From: SG8-40 sp963792855
GTDB taxonomy: Bacteria; Pseudomonadota; Gammaproteobacteria; Burkholderiales; Eutrophovitaceae
Direction of reading: 5' to 3'
Assembly: GCA_963792855.1 (NCBI GenBank)
Contig: CAWBXZ010000005.1
Span: forward strand, 689,405 to 753,404
Length of the DNA: 64,000 nucleotides
Each line of letters opens with the position of its first letter. Within the stretch, counting starts at the first letter, position 1. Positions 16,269-25,294 of this stretch are shown here, in pieces. A program made the translations under genes and the position numbers. The notes beneath the pieces were generated by a model, which ran no database searches, was not told where the DNA came from, and saw only the letters and a program-made list of their open reading frames with translations.

Positions 16269-18032
16269 TGGCGACGCCATTCCATAAGCGCTGAACAGCG
16301 CATCGCGCACTGCCGCGTCGCTCTTTCCCGCGACGCGCGCATCACCGATTACCGTCACCGGCACCTGTTCCGGCAGCCAGCGCGCGATTGCGTGCCGGGT
16401 CGGTTTTCGCGCTTTCTCGTAGAACCATTTGCGCACGCCTGCATGCGCGGCGATGCGTCGGAACACCGGCGCGCGGAACACGCCGGCGGCGAGCAAACGG
16501 GTGACGAGGAATGTCGTGCCGCCCCGGTAAGTCGCACCGGTGGCGACGACGATGTGATCGAACTCTTTCAGCGCGGCCGCGCCCAGCCGCAGATTCCAGC
16601 CGTACGCGATCTTCACGCCAAGTCCTTCGCATTCCCGGACGAGGGAATCGATGTAACGCAGCAGGCTTTGCCGGCTCGCGTCGACGTTCTGGAACTTCGG
16701 TGCGAACCCCGCCAGGCGCAGCGCGCCGCCCGCGACGCTGTTTTTCTCAAACACCGTTACGGTGTTGTGCCGAGCGACACTGGCTGCAAACGTCAGGCCC
16801 GCGGGGCCGGCGCCGAGCACGGCAATGCGCTGACCCTGAAAACGCGGAGGGCGATCGGCGAAATCGCGCTCGCGCCCGGTGACGGGATTGACGAGGCAGT
16901 GCAGGCGTGTGCCTTCGCGCATGCCGTCAACGCAGGTATTGCAGGCGAGACACAGGCGCACCGGATTGCCGCTCGCGGCCTTGCGCACCCACTCGGCGTC
17001 CGCGAGAAGGGGGCGGCCGAGCGCGATGAAATCGGCGTGTCCTTTTTCGACGGCGTCGATGGCCTGATCGGGCCGCCCCAGGCGCCCGACGGCGATCACC
17101 GGGACGTCAATGGACTGGCGCACCTTTGCGGCGAAATCGAGGAACGGTGTTTCGGCAGTCGCCATTGGCGGAATCATGATCGCGGCCGAGGGGTGCGAGC
17201 GGTAATGGCCGCCCGACATGTGGATGGCGTGAGCACCCGCCGCTGCGGCCCACACGGCGACTTGCCGGGCTTCTTCAAAAGTCAGCCCGCCTTCGAAGTA
17301 GTCGAAGCCGTTCATGCGAAACGTGACGGCCAGTTGCGGCGCAGCGCGTTTGATCGCCTGCAATATTTCCAGACCGAAGCGCGCCCGGTTTTCGAGCGAC
17401 CCGCCGTAAGAATCGGTGCGCCGGTTCTCCAGCGGCGCCAGAAACTGCGAAATGAGATAGCCGTGTGCGGCGTGAATTTCCACAAGGTCGAAACCTGCCT
17501 CCTGTGCGCGCACTGCCGCATCCGCAAAGGCCTTTGTGGTTTGCGCGATGCGCGCAATACTCATCGCTTCGGGAATGACGGTTTCCGTATGGCCTTCCTG
17601 CACGATATGCGGCACGGCCGAAGGCGCGATGGGTGTTTCGCCGCAAACGTCAATGCGGGTGTGTCCGCCGCCATGACCAAGCTGGATGCCGGCTTTCGAA
17701 CCGGCGGCGTGAATGGTGTCGACCAGCTTGCGCAGGCCCGGAACAAAGCGATCGTCGCAGATGCCCAGTTCGAAATGACGGTGTTTGCCGGCCGGTTCGG
17801 GCGCGGCCATCTCGACGGTGATCAGGCCGACATCGGCGGCCGCGCGCGCGGCGTAATAGGCAATGCTGTCTTCGGTGACGTATCCGTCCCTGTCGGCGGT
17901 GCGGGTCGTCATCGGCGCCATGATGACGCGATTCTTCAGCGTCAGCGGGCCGATGTTGCCCGGCGTGAACAGCAACGGCCGTTCAACGCAAAGCGCCCCG
18001 GCACTGGCCGGGGCGCCTTGAACTGCGGTCAC
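16233..18032 (-). CDS. NADH:flavin oxidoreductase / 2,4-dienoyl-CoA reductase-like (FMN + 4Fe-4S + FAD)
   Basis: 599 residues. Residues about 20-360 form an Old-Yellow-Enzyme barrel (LTLKNRVIMAPMTTRTADRD; HAAHGYLISQFLAPLENRRT; SYGGSLENRARF). Then comes the iron-sulphur cysteine cluster (RLCLACNTCVDGM ... LHCLVNP) and a C-terminal FAD/NAD(P) domain (IAVLGAGPAGLTFAASVA; VVATGA). The domain order is that of FadH and trimethylamine-dehydrogenase-like enzymes, shorter than the usual 640-680. The start is a GTG one base after the stop of the DHDPS-like gene, so they form an operon. It probably reduces an enoyl or enone substrate. The C-terminus runs into tandem repeats. Confidence 0.85.
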   Translation of the reverse strand: MTAVQGAPASAGALCVERPLLFTPGNIGPLTLKNRVIMAPMTTRTADRDGYVTEDSIAYYAARAAADVGLITVEMAAPEPAGKHRHFELGICDDRFVPGLRKLVDTIHAAGSKAGIQLGHGGGHTRIDVCGETPIAPSAVPHIVQEGHTETVIPEAMSIARIAQTTKAFADAAVRAQEAGFDLVEIHAAHGYLISQFLAPLENRRTDSYGGSLENRARFGLEILQAIKRAAPQLAVTFRMNGFDYFEGGLTFEEARQVAVWAAAAGAHAIHMSGGHYRSHPSAAIMIPPMATAETPFLDFAAKVRQSIDVPVIAVGRLGRPDQAIDAVEKGHADFIALGRPLLADAEWVRKAASGNPVRLCLACNTCVDGMREGTRLHCLVNPVTGRERDFADRPPRFQGQRIAVLGAGPAGLTFAASVARHNTVTVFEKNSVAGGALRLAGFAPKFQNVDASRQSLLRYIDSLVRECEGLGVKIAYGWNLRLGAAALKEFDHIVVATGATYRGGTTFLVTRLLAAGVFRAPVFRRIAAHAGVRKWFYEKARKPTRHAIARWLPEQVPVTVIGDARVAGKSDAAVRDALFSAYGMASPQSVGKNSHWEE

Positions 18033-18033
18033 T

Positions 18034-18996
18034 TCAGGCTGCCGAGGCGAACGCCCACTCGCGGGTGACGCCTGACGCTTTCAGAGCCTGCGCGAGGCGG
18101 TCGATTTCCGCCTGAGAGATCTTTACCAGCGGCGGCCGCACGTGCGCTTCGTCGATGCGCCCGAGCAGCACCAGCGCTTCCTTCATGCGGTTGTGCATGT
18201 CGAGGAAGGGCTGGGCATAGAACGCCTGCGCCAGCGGATAGATGCGGTCGTTGATCGACTGCGCCAGCTTCAGATCGTGGGCCTTGATGGCGCGGAACAG
18301 CGCGACCTGCAGATCGACTATCACGCTGCCCGCGCCGGAGAGCAGGCCGTTGGCTCCCATGGACAGCGATGCCATCAGCCATGAGCTATGGGTGGTGAGC
18401 ACGTTTATCGGGCGTGACAGCTTCTGGAACGTGCGGATATGTTTTTCATGCAGCATCGCGTCGTTCGACCAGTCCTTGATGGCGCGGATCGTCGGCACGG
18501 CGTCGAATAACTGCAGCAGGGTGTCGAACGGATAACCCAGACCGGTAGCCATCGGATACTGAAAACAGATCAGCGGCAGGTCGGTCGCGTCGGCGATCCG
18601 GCGGAAGTGCGTCAGCGCCATTTCCGGACGCAACTGACCGCCCATCGACATGCTGTTGGGCGGAAACACCAGCAAGGCGGAGGCGCCCAGGCGATCCGCC
18701 ATCGCCGCAATGCGCGCGGCTTCCGCACTGCCGTCGGCGTAGACGCCGTTGATCACCGGCACGCGATCGCCGACTTCTTCCATCGACGTGGCCAGAATCC
18801 GCTCCTGCTCGTCGAATGTGCATGCGTGGACTTCGGATGCGTGGCCATTGACCGTCACGGCCGAAACTCCGGGCACGAGGGCGCAGTCAGCGGTGTGTTT
18901 TCTCGTTGCTTTCTCGTTGATGGAAAGATCGGAATTCAGAATCAACAGCGTGGCGGGGATGACGCCTTCGGGTGTGAAATCCTTGAATTTTTGCAT
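18034..18996 (-). CDS. Dihydrodipicolinate synthase/N-acetylneuraminate lyase family protein
   Basis: 320 residues from the ATG at 18996. The DapA-like barrel shows TPEGVIPATLLILNSD at the N-terminus, GVSAVTVNGHASEVH (in place of GTTGE), the substrate-pocket region ICFQYPMATGLGYP and the Schiff-base lysine in IRAIKDWSND. Family members are Schiff-base aldolases or dehydratases acting on pyruvate or oxo-acid sugars. GTTGE-loop changes and coupling to a flavin enoate reductase suggest a catabolic rather than lysine-biosynthetic role (inference). Confidence 0.82.
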   Translation of the reverse strand: MQKFKDFTPEGVIPATLLILNSDLSINEKATRKHTADCALVPGVSAVTVNGHASEVHACTFDEQERILATSMEEVGDRVPVINGVYADGSAEAARIAAMADRLGASALLVFPPNSMSMGGQLRPEMALTHFRRIADATDLPLICFQYPMATGLGYPFDTLLQLFDAVPTIRAIKDWSNDAMLHEKHIRTFQKLSRPINVLTTHSSWLMASLSMGANGLLSGAGSVIVDLQVALFRAIKAHDLKLAQSINDRIYPLAQAFYAQPFLDMHNRMKEALVLLGRIDEAHVRPPLVKISQAEIDRLAQALKASGVTREWAFASAA

Positions 18997-19531
18997 GACG
19001 CTTTGTCCTGTCGGCTGGCAAGCCGTTAACGAGTGGGCGAGAGGCGGACCGGGATGAAGCAGGTACTCGTGCCGGTCGAGCCGGACTTCGATGCCGCCGG
19101 AATTCTGTCCCGGCCGGAAACGACCCTGTTCGCTTCCCCTCATGCCGGACAGGCATACATGCCGTGCCTGGCGCATATGCCGCGAACTGACGGAAGCAGG
19201 ATACCGGCGACTCGTCCAGCGCGTCAACCAGGCTTGCGACGCGCACCGCGGCGCACGCCTTCCCCTTACGGGTGCTTCACAAGGCCTGTGGCGGTGCGAA
19301 CGAAACGCTGTGCGTCGACGTTCGGGATGCGGCATTTCGCGACCGGTGCGCGACTACAAATCCAGCAGCATTGCGAGACCGGTTCTTGCGTGAAGAAAAG
19401 GAGAAGTTTGTTTTGATATCGTGTAGTGTATGCAGCGATTGTTTTCCTAACTTTACTGTAGCCGGGCGAGCAGTATCGGGCACGTTCTCCACCGCCGCCC
19501 ATAGCACTTCCTGGCGAAATGGATCTTCTGC
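18997..19531. other. Intergenic between divergent operons
   Basis: 535 bp between the start of the DHDPS-like gene (minus) and the ATP-grasp gene (plus). It must hold both promoters. A TTGATA...TATGCA-like pair near 19413-19433 is a weak candidate for the plus-strand promoter. No convincing coding frame is seen; the longer frames here are antisense or overlap the ATP-grasp start. Confidence 0.4.
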
Positions 19532-21016
19532 ATGGCAAAGAAAGCCGGCGTCAAAGCAACTCCTGATGGCAGCGAACGGATTTTTTCCGGTTACAAGCCG
19601 CTCGCTTCAACCTACGACGAGTATTTTTCCGAAGCAGGCAAGGTGCGCCCGCAAGCGAGCACCGTGGTCCAGCACCTGGAAAACCTCGGGCGTGACGAGA
19701 TCCGCGAGCGCATGCGGCTGGCGCACGCGAGCTTCCTCGAAGGCGGCATTACGTTTTCCGTCTACTCCGACGCCAGGGGCGGCGAGCGGGTATTCCCGTT
19801 CGACCCGCTGCCGCGGGTGATCGACCCGGCTGAATGGAAAAGTGTCGAGCAGGGGTTGAAACAGCGGGTCGAGGCGCTGAACAGTTTTCTCGGTGATATC
19901 TACAGCAAACAGAAAATCCTCAAGGACAAGAAGATTCCGTCGGCGATCGTGCTGGGCTCCCCCGTCTACCGGCGTGAGGTCCAGGGCATCCGGCCACGCA
20001 ACGGCAACTACATCTACGTCGCCGGTATCGACCTGATTCGTGATCAGCAGGGCGTCTACCGCGTACTCGAAGACAATGTGCGCGTGCCCTCGGGGGTTTC
20101 CTACGTGCTGGAAAACCGCATCGTCATGAAGAAGACTTTCCCGCGGCTGTTCGACCGGCACAATGTCGTTCCGGTAGAGGAGTATCCCAACCGACTGAGG
20201 CGCGCGGTGACTTCGGCGGTGCCGGGGCGCGGTACCAATCTCGTGGTGCTGACGCCGGGTGTGTTCAATTCTGCGTACTTTGAACACAGTTTTCTGGCGC
20301 GGCGCATGGGTTGCGACCTGGTGGAAGGGCGCGACCTGACGGTGGTCAAGAAACGCGTCTATGCGAAAACCACGCGCGGCCTGCAACCGGTGGACTGCAT
20401 TTACCGGCGCATCGATGACGATTTCATCGACCCGCTGGCATTCCGCAAGGACAGCATGCTCGGTGTGCCCGGCCTGGTCGAAGCCTACGCCAAGGGCAAT
20501 GTGGTTCTCGCCAACGGCATCGGCAACGGCGTTGCCGACGACAAGGCGGTCTATCCCTTCGTGCCCGACATCATTCGCTACTATCTGGGTGAGGAGCCGA
20601 TCCTCGAGCAGGTGCCCACCTATATTTGCGAACGCAAGGCCGATCGTCAGTACACCACCGAAAACATCGACAAGCTGGTGGTCAAGGCGGTGAATGAGGC
20701 GGGCGGCTACGGGATGCTGGTCGGACCGAAAGCCAGCAAGAAAGAGCGCGCGGAATTCGTCAAGAAGGTCAACGCCAATCCGCGTAATTACATCGCGCAG
20801 CCGCTTGTGGAATTGTCCGCGTCGCCCACCTGGACACCGCGCGGCCCGGCACCGCGCAGGCTGGACCTGCGGCCATTTGTCCTGCGCGGCAACGATACCT
20901 GGGTTCTGCCCGGAGGTTTGACGCGGGTCGCGCTGGTGCGTGGCTCCTATGTGGTGAATTCGAGCCAGGGCGGCGGTTCCAAGGACACCTGGGTTCTGGA
21001 GAGCAAGAAATCATGA
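19532..21016 (+). CDS. Circularly permuted ATP-grasp protein (DUF404/DUF407 type)
   Basis: 494 residues. Recognised from DEYFSEAGKVRPQASTVVQH, ERVFPFDPLPRVIDPAEW, a long region around GIDLIRDQQGVYRVLEDNVR and VPSGVSYVLENR, the metal-site string DCIYRRIDDDFIDPL, and the C-terminal LRPFVLRG with NSSQGGGSKDTWVL. ATP-grasp enzymes activate carboxylates as acyl-phosphates and join them to amines. In this family the product is unknown, and peptide-like ligation has been proposed from gene neighbourhoods. It is the first gene of an operon; its TGA overlaps the next ATG (ATGA). Confidence 0.9.
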   Translation: MAKKAGVKATPDGSERIFSGYKPLASTYDEYFSEAGKVRPQASTVVQHLENLGRDEIRERMRLAHASFLEGGITFSVYSDARGGERVFPFDPLPRVIDPAEWKSVEQGLKQRVEALNSFLGDIYSKQKILKDKKIPSAIVLGSPVYRREVQGIRPRNGNYIYVAGIDLIRDQQGVYRVLEDNVRVPSGVSYVLENRIVMKKTFPRLFDRHNVVPVEEYPNRLRRAVTSAVPGRGTNLVVLTPGVFNSAYFEHSFLARRMGCDLVEGRDLTVVKKRVYAKTTRGLQPVDCIYRRIDDDFIDPLAFRKDSMLGVPGLVEAYAKGNVVLANGIGNGVADDKAVYPFVPDIIRYYLGEEPILEQVPTYICERKADRQYTTENIDKLVVKAVNEAGGYGMLVGPKASKKERAEFVKKVNANPRNYIAQPLVELSASPTWTPRGPAPRRLDLRPFVLRGNDTWVLPGGLTRVALVRGSYVVNSSQGGGSKDTWVLESKKS

Positions 21017-22017
21017 TCAGTCGAGTCGCCGAAAGTGCATTCTGGCTTGCCCGCTACCTGGAACGCGTCGAGACCATGGCGCGCATGATGTACGTCAATA
21101 TCAACTTCGTGCTGGACGTCAATCTTGAAGGCGTGCAGCGCTGGTGGCCGCTGGTGCCGGCGGTCGGCGCCGAAAAGGAGTTTCGCGCCGGCACGCCGGA
21201 GGACAAGCGTGATGACGCCGAAACGGTGCAGCAGTTCCTGTGCTGGGATCGCGGTCATCCGGCTTCCATCGCATCGTCGCTGGACCGTGCGCGCGAGAAC
21301 GCCCGCACCATTCGCGAGACCATCAGTCTGGAGATGTGGGAATCGCTGAACGGGTTGTCGCTGTGGTTCAACGGTCCGGAAGGCCACAAGCGCTATCAAC
21401 GCGAGCGTTTCGAGTTTTATCAGCACCTGCGCGATCAGTGCGTGCTGTTTCAGGGCTTTGCGCTCGATACGATGTTGCAGTCCGAGGCCTATCATTTCAT
21501 GCGCCTCGGAACGTCGCTGGAACGTGCTGGACAGACGGCACGCATGCTGGACGTCAAGTATCACGCGCTCGGACCGACCGGGCGCAGCATCGAATGGCCT
21601 CGTGAGATTGCCCAATGGCAGGCGATCCTGCGTTCGTGCTCGGCGATCGAACCGTATTTCAAAGTCGCGCAGGGAGACCTCAGCGGGCCGCGGGTCGCCG
21701 AGTTCCTGTTGTTCGAAAAAGAGTTCCCGCACTCGGTGACGCGTTCGGTCGATCAGGCGCGGAAGTTTCTGCAACTTGTGCGGCCGCGCGGCTCGTCGAC
21801 CGAACGCTCCGTCAAGGCGCTGGCCGAACTGCGTTCGCGGCTCGACGCGATATCGATGGACGAAGTCTTGCAGGTCGGTTTGCACAAGACCTTGCTGTGG
21901 ATTGTCGATTCGGTCGCGGCGATTTGCGCGGCGGTTCAGGAGGAGTACTTCCTGGCGCCGACGCAGGCGCGCCGGCATCGAAACGCACCGCGGCGCAAAT
22001 TATCGAGGATGGCATGA
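21013..22017 (+). CDS. Alpha-E domain protein (DUF403)
   Basis: 334 residues, all helical. It begins MISRVAESAFWLARYLERVE, the family hallmark (helix with SAFWxxRYxER). Further conserved stretches are SIASSLDRARENARTIRETI, WESLNGLSLWFNG, MRLGTSLERAGQTARMLDVK and FPHSVTRSVDQA. Alpha-E proteins nearly always accompany the permuted ATP-grasp and a transglutaminase-like protein; their biochemical role is unknown. Both ends overlap neighbours by 4 nt, so the three genes are translationally coupled. Confidence 0.92.
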   Translation: MISRVAESAFWLARYLERVETMARMMYVNINFVLDVNLEGVQRWWPLVPAVGAEKEFRAGTPEDKRDDAETVQQFLCWDRGHPASIASSLDRARENARTIRETISLEMWESLNGLSLWFNGPEGHKRYQRERFEFYQHLRDQCVLFQGFALDTMLQSEAYHFMRLGTSLERAGQTARMLDVKYHALGPTGRSIEWPREIAQWQAILRSCSAIEPYFKVAQGDLSGPRVAEFLLFEKEFPHSVTRSVDQARKFLQLVRPRGSSTERSVKALAELRSRLDAISMDEVLQVGLHKTLLWIVDSVAAICAAVQEEYFLAPTQARRHRNAPRRKLSRMA

Positions 22018-23924
22018 GCGAGCTATTGGGTGTGTCGTTTGACAGTGTCACGGCGCCGGTGATTTCGCTGCGGGGTGCGGCGACCCGCAAGGATGCCAGC
22101 ACTGTGGACAGCAAGCGCAGCGGGTGGGGATTCGGCTGGTACCCCGGCTCCGAGCTTGCCGGGCAGATTCTCAAGAACCCGACCGCCGGTGCCGATGATC
22201 CCGCGGCCCGCGCACTCAAGGACTGGAACCGCTTTGGCTCGACCTTGTTTCTCGGGCACTTCCTCGGGTCGGCCGCGCATCGCAGCCAGAGCGACTCGCA
22301 GCCGTATCTGCGCAATTTTTCGGGGCGCGCCTGGATCATTGCGCACAGCGGCGCTTTGCGTGAGGACTTCCGTCAGAAACTTCCGCTCGGAGACAAGCCG
22401 GGATTCGAGCCGGTCGGGCGCACGGACACCGAGCACGTCTTCTGCTGGTTGTTGAACCGCATGCATGAGGCAGGCACGCGCAACCTGGGCGATTACGGCT
22501 GGGAACGGCTGGCAACCGACCTGCGCGCAGTCAACGAACTCGGTTCGCTGAACCTGATGCTGACCGACGGGCAGTCGCTGGTCGTTTACCAGGATCGTGA
22601 AGTGGTGCAGCCGATCTACTGGAGCCGGCGCCTTCCGCACCATGAAGGCGCGCCATTGGGTAATGACGTGCTGAGCCTGGATCTCGAACCGCACCAGTCG
22701 AACCGTACCTTTGTGATTTTTGCCACCACGCCGCTGTCGGGCGAGGCGTGGGTACGCATGGCCGGCGGGCAACTGCTGGTCGCGCGGCGCGGGCAGATCT
22801 ACTGGGACAGTCTGAACGTGTGGGACCGGGGCGATTCGCTGCAGCAGCAAACCATGCAGCGCGCCGCTGCCGGTGATACCGATATGGTCGCGCTGTTCCC
22901 GCCCGCGCGTCGGCCCGATGCGCGGCCGGCGGATGCGGCGCCGCAAACCGGGCTGGTCGAGGTGCCGCGTGTCCCTCTGGAGGCACGCGACTGGCCGTTG
23001 CACTGGAGCTCGAGGTCGAATGCCCCGGCGACGGAGCATCCGCATCGTTTCCTCAATGTGCTGCACGAGACGGTTTACCGTTACGAGCGGCCGGTGGAAG
23101 CCAGCCAGCATGTGCTGCGATTGCAGCCGGTGCAGGATTCAACGCAAACGCTCGAAGAGTATGACCTGCGCATCAGCGTCGACGGGCAGGTGCATCGCTA
23201 TGAAGACGTGTTCGGAAACCACAGTATCGAGTTGATCGTCAGTCAGCCGTTTACCGAATTCGCGGTTCGCGCCAAATCGCGGGTACGCATCAATTACGAA
23301 GAGGCGCTGGACGCGCGCATTCCCCACGCCCGCGAACAGATTCCGCTGGTGTGGATGCCGTGGCAGCGCCAGATGATGTCGGCCTATCTGCTCCCGCCCG
23401 AGTTGCCGGAGACGCACCTGACCGAACTGCTGGACTTCGCGATGAGCTTCGCGGACCGCAACGAGTACAGCTTGCGGGAAATGCTCACGGACATGAACCG
23501 GACGATTTACCGTGACTTCAAATACCTGCCCGGTGCGACAACGCTGGAAACGACACCCTATGAAGTCTTCGACAGCCATCAGGGCGTGTGCCAGGACTTT
23601 GCCAATCTGCTGATCTGCATGGCAAGGCTGATGAATATCCCGGCGCGTTACCGCGTCGGTTATGTCGATACGCACGCGACAGCGGACAACCCGATCCAGT
23701 CCGAAGCGTCGCACGCCTGGGCGGAACTCTATCTTCCGGGTGCCGGCTGGGTCGGGTTCGATCCGACCAACGGCACGCTGGTCGGGCAGGAGCACGTGCG
23801 TGTGGCATGCGGCCGGAACTATCGTGACGCCACGCCGACGACCGGCACCTTGTTCAAGGGTGGTGGCGGTGAGACGCTGGACATCACCGTCAAGGTGGAG
23901 CCCGGGGAGCCCGCCGTCAGTTGA
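22014..23924 (+). CDS. Class II amidotransferase-like / transglutaminase fusion with Cys2 replaced by Ser
   Basis: 636 residues from the ATG at 22014, which overlaps the alpha-E stop as ATGA. Residues 1 to about 270 are an Ntn-type class II glutamine amidotransferase fold of the YafJ type (SELLGVSFDS; GWGFGWYPGS; FLGHFLGSAA; AHSGALRE). The catalytic Cys2 is Ser2 (codon AGC). Because ATGA is shared with the upstream stop, codon 2 must begin with A and cannot be Cys. Residues about 335-420 are a bacterial transglutaminase N-domain (ETVYRYERPVEASQHVLRLQ). Then comes a transglutaminase-like core with Cys526 (GVCQDFANL), His567 (EASHAWAEL) and Asp583 (VGFDPTNG). It is the third gene of the ATP-grasp/alpha-E operon. 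Confidence 0.88.
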   Translation: MSELLGVSFDSVTAPVISLRGAATRKDASTVDSKRSGWGFGWYPGSELAGQILKNPTAGADDPAARALKDWNRFGSTLFLGHFLGSAAHRSQSDSQPYLRNFSGRAWIIAHSGALREDFRQKLPLGDKPGFEPVGRTDTEHVFCWLLNRMHEAGTRNLGDYGWERLATDLRAVNELGSLNLMLTDGQSLVVYQDREVVQPIYWSRRLPHHEGAPLGNDVLSLDLEPHQSNRTFVIFATTPLSGEAWVRMAGGQLLVARRGQIYWDSLNVWDRGDSLQQQTMQRAAAGDTDMVALFPPARRPDARPADAAPQTGLVEVPRVPLEARDWPLHWSSRSNAPATEHPHRFLNVLHETVYRYERPVEASQHVLRLQPVQDSTQTLEEYDLRISVDGQVHRYEDVFGNHSIELIVSQPFTEFAVRAKSRVRINYEEALDARIPHAREQIPLVWMPWQRQMMSAYLLPPELPETHLTELLDFAMSFADRNEYSLREMLTDMNRTIYRDFKYLPGATTLETTPYEVFDSHQGVCQDFANLLICMARLMNIPARYRVGYVDTHATADNPIQSEASHAWAELYLPGAGWVGFDPTNGTLVGQEHVRVACGRNYRDATPTTGTLFKGGGGETLDITVKVEPGEPAVS

Positions 23925-23983
23925 TGTGGCGTGCGTTTCCGTCGGCCTGCTCTGTTGCCGGCGCGGCGGTAAACGGTTTCGGC

Positions 23984-25294
23984 CTAGACGAGCAGTTGCG
24001 AGAGCAGCGTGGCGATGCCCAGGAACGACATGAAACCGGCAACATCGGTGACCGTCGTGAGTACGATCGATGACGACTGCGCCGGATCCTGACCGAAGCG
24101 ATGCAGCAGAATGGGCGTGAGCGCACCTGCGACGCCGGCAATAATCATCGATATCACCATCGACAGGGCGATAACCAGAACCAGACCGGAAGATCCGCTC
24201 CACACCCAGACGCCGATCGCAGTGGTAAGCGCAACGGCGAGTCCGTTGGCGAGGCCGACGCTCGCTTCCTTCCATACCATGCGCGGCCATGAACGCAGCG
24301 TGATCTCGCGCAGCACGATGCCGCGCATGGTGACCGCCAGCGCCTGCGCGCCGGCATTGCCTGACTGCCCGGCAACGACCGGCAACAACACTGCCAGCGC
24401 AGTGAACCTGGCGATCGTGCTCTCGAACAAGCCAACAACCGTTGCTGCGAGAAATGCCGTCAACAGGTTGATCTGCAGCCACGGCAACCGCTTGCGCACG
24501 GCGAACGTCGCGCTCGACAGTGCGCGTTCGTCGCGGCTGGCACCGACCATGGTCTGGATGTCGAGACTGGTTTCCTGTTCGACGGCCGACATCAATGCAT
24601 CCTGGTGAATCACGCCGACAAAACGTCCGTCGTGGTTGACGACAGGCAGTTCGGTGATCGGGCGTTTTTGCAGCAGCTCGACAACGTCTTCGAGTGGATC
24701 CAGATCTTTCGCGGCCGCCAGCAGCGGTTGCGTGATCTCCTCCAGCGAAAGCGCGTGATCCGCAACGGCCAGATCATGCAGCTCGACGCGTCCGGTCAGG
24801 CGGCCGTTGCCGTCCACCACGAACAGCTCGCGAAGTCCTCTGCGCTTCATCGCGCGCAAGCGCTCCAGCGCTTCAGCGACGGTGAGATCGAAACGGACGT
24901 AACTGACCTTCGGATCCATCAGCCTGCCGGCCGAGTTGTCCGGATAATTCAGCAACTCGCGCAGTTCGCGAGCAACCTGCGGGTCCAGGCTGGCGAGCCA
25001 GCGGTCGCGAGTTTCGGCAGGCAGGCGTACCAGCACGGCTGCGCTGGCCTCAGGCACCGATTCGGCGAGAAGATACGCGCCGGTCGCTACCGGCAGGGTT
25101 TCGAGAACCGCATTGGCGATGTCCGGTGCCAGAAACTGCCACGTGGCGACGGCGGCATGCTGTGGCTGGGCAGCGAGCAACTCGGCCGCCTCGTCAGCAG
25201 GCATGGATTCGAGTTTTCGTGCCGCCTCACCCGGGTAGTCGAGGAGAAAGCGTTCGTTCAGTGCCAGCACGGCCGGCAGTGTGGCGTCGCTCAC
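23984..25294 (-). CDS. mgtE: MgtE-family magnesium transporter
   Basis: 436 residues. Residues 1 to about 120 form the MgtE N-domain (superhelical repeats), about 125-250 two CBS domains (VAEALERLRAMKRRGLRELF; LPVVNHDGRFVGVIH), and about 270-436 five membrane helices with the pore motif PVVAGQSGNAGAQALAVTMR. Mg2+-responsive gating by the cytosolic domains is known for the family. The GTG start overlaps the preceding gene's stop (GTGA). It is the last gene of a three-gene unit with a second MgtE-type cytosolic protein and an MscS-like protein. Confidence 0.92.
   Translation of the reverse strand: MSDATLPAVLALNERFLLDYPGEAARKLESMPADEAAELLAAQPQHAAVATWQFLAPDIANAVLETLPVATGAYLLAESVPEASAAVLVRLPAETRDRWLASLDPQVARELRELLNYPDNSAGRLMDPKVSYVRFDLTVAEALERLRAMKRRGLRELFVVDGNGRLTGRVELHDLAVADHALSLEEITQPLLAAAKDLDPLEDVVELLQKRPITELPVVNHDGRFVGVIHQDALMSAVEQETSLDIQTMVGASRDERALSSATFAVRKRLPWLQINLLTAFLAATVVGLFESTIARFTALAVLLPVVAGQSGNAGAQALAVTMRGIVLREITLRSWPRMVWKEASVGLANGLAVALTTAIGVWVWSGSSGLVLVIALSMVISMIIAGVAGALTPILLHRFGQDPAQSSSIVLTTVTDVAGFMSFLGIATLLSQLLV

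Noticed and set aside
16392..18068. 558-codon plus-strand frame opposite the flavin oxidoreductase
   Set aside because: It is an antisense shadow of a strongly conserved gene, with no ribosome site or recognisable domain.
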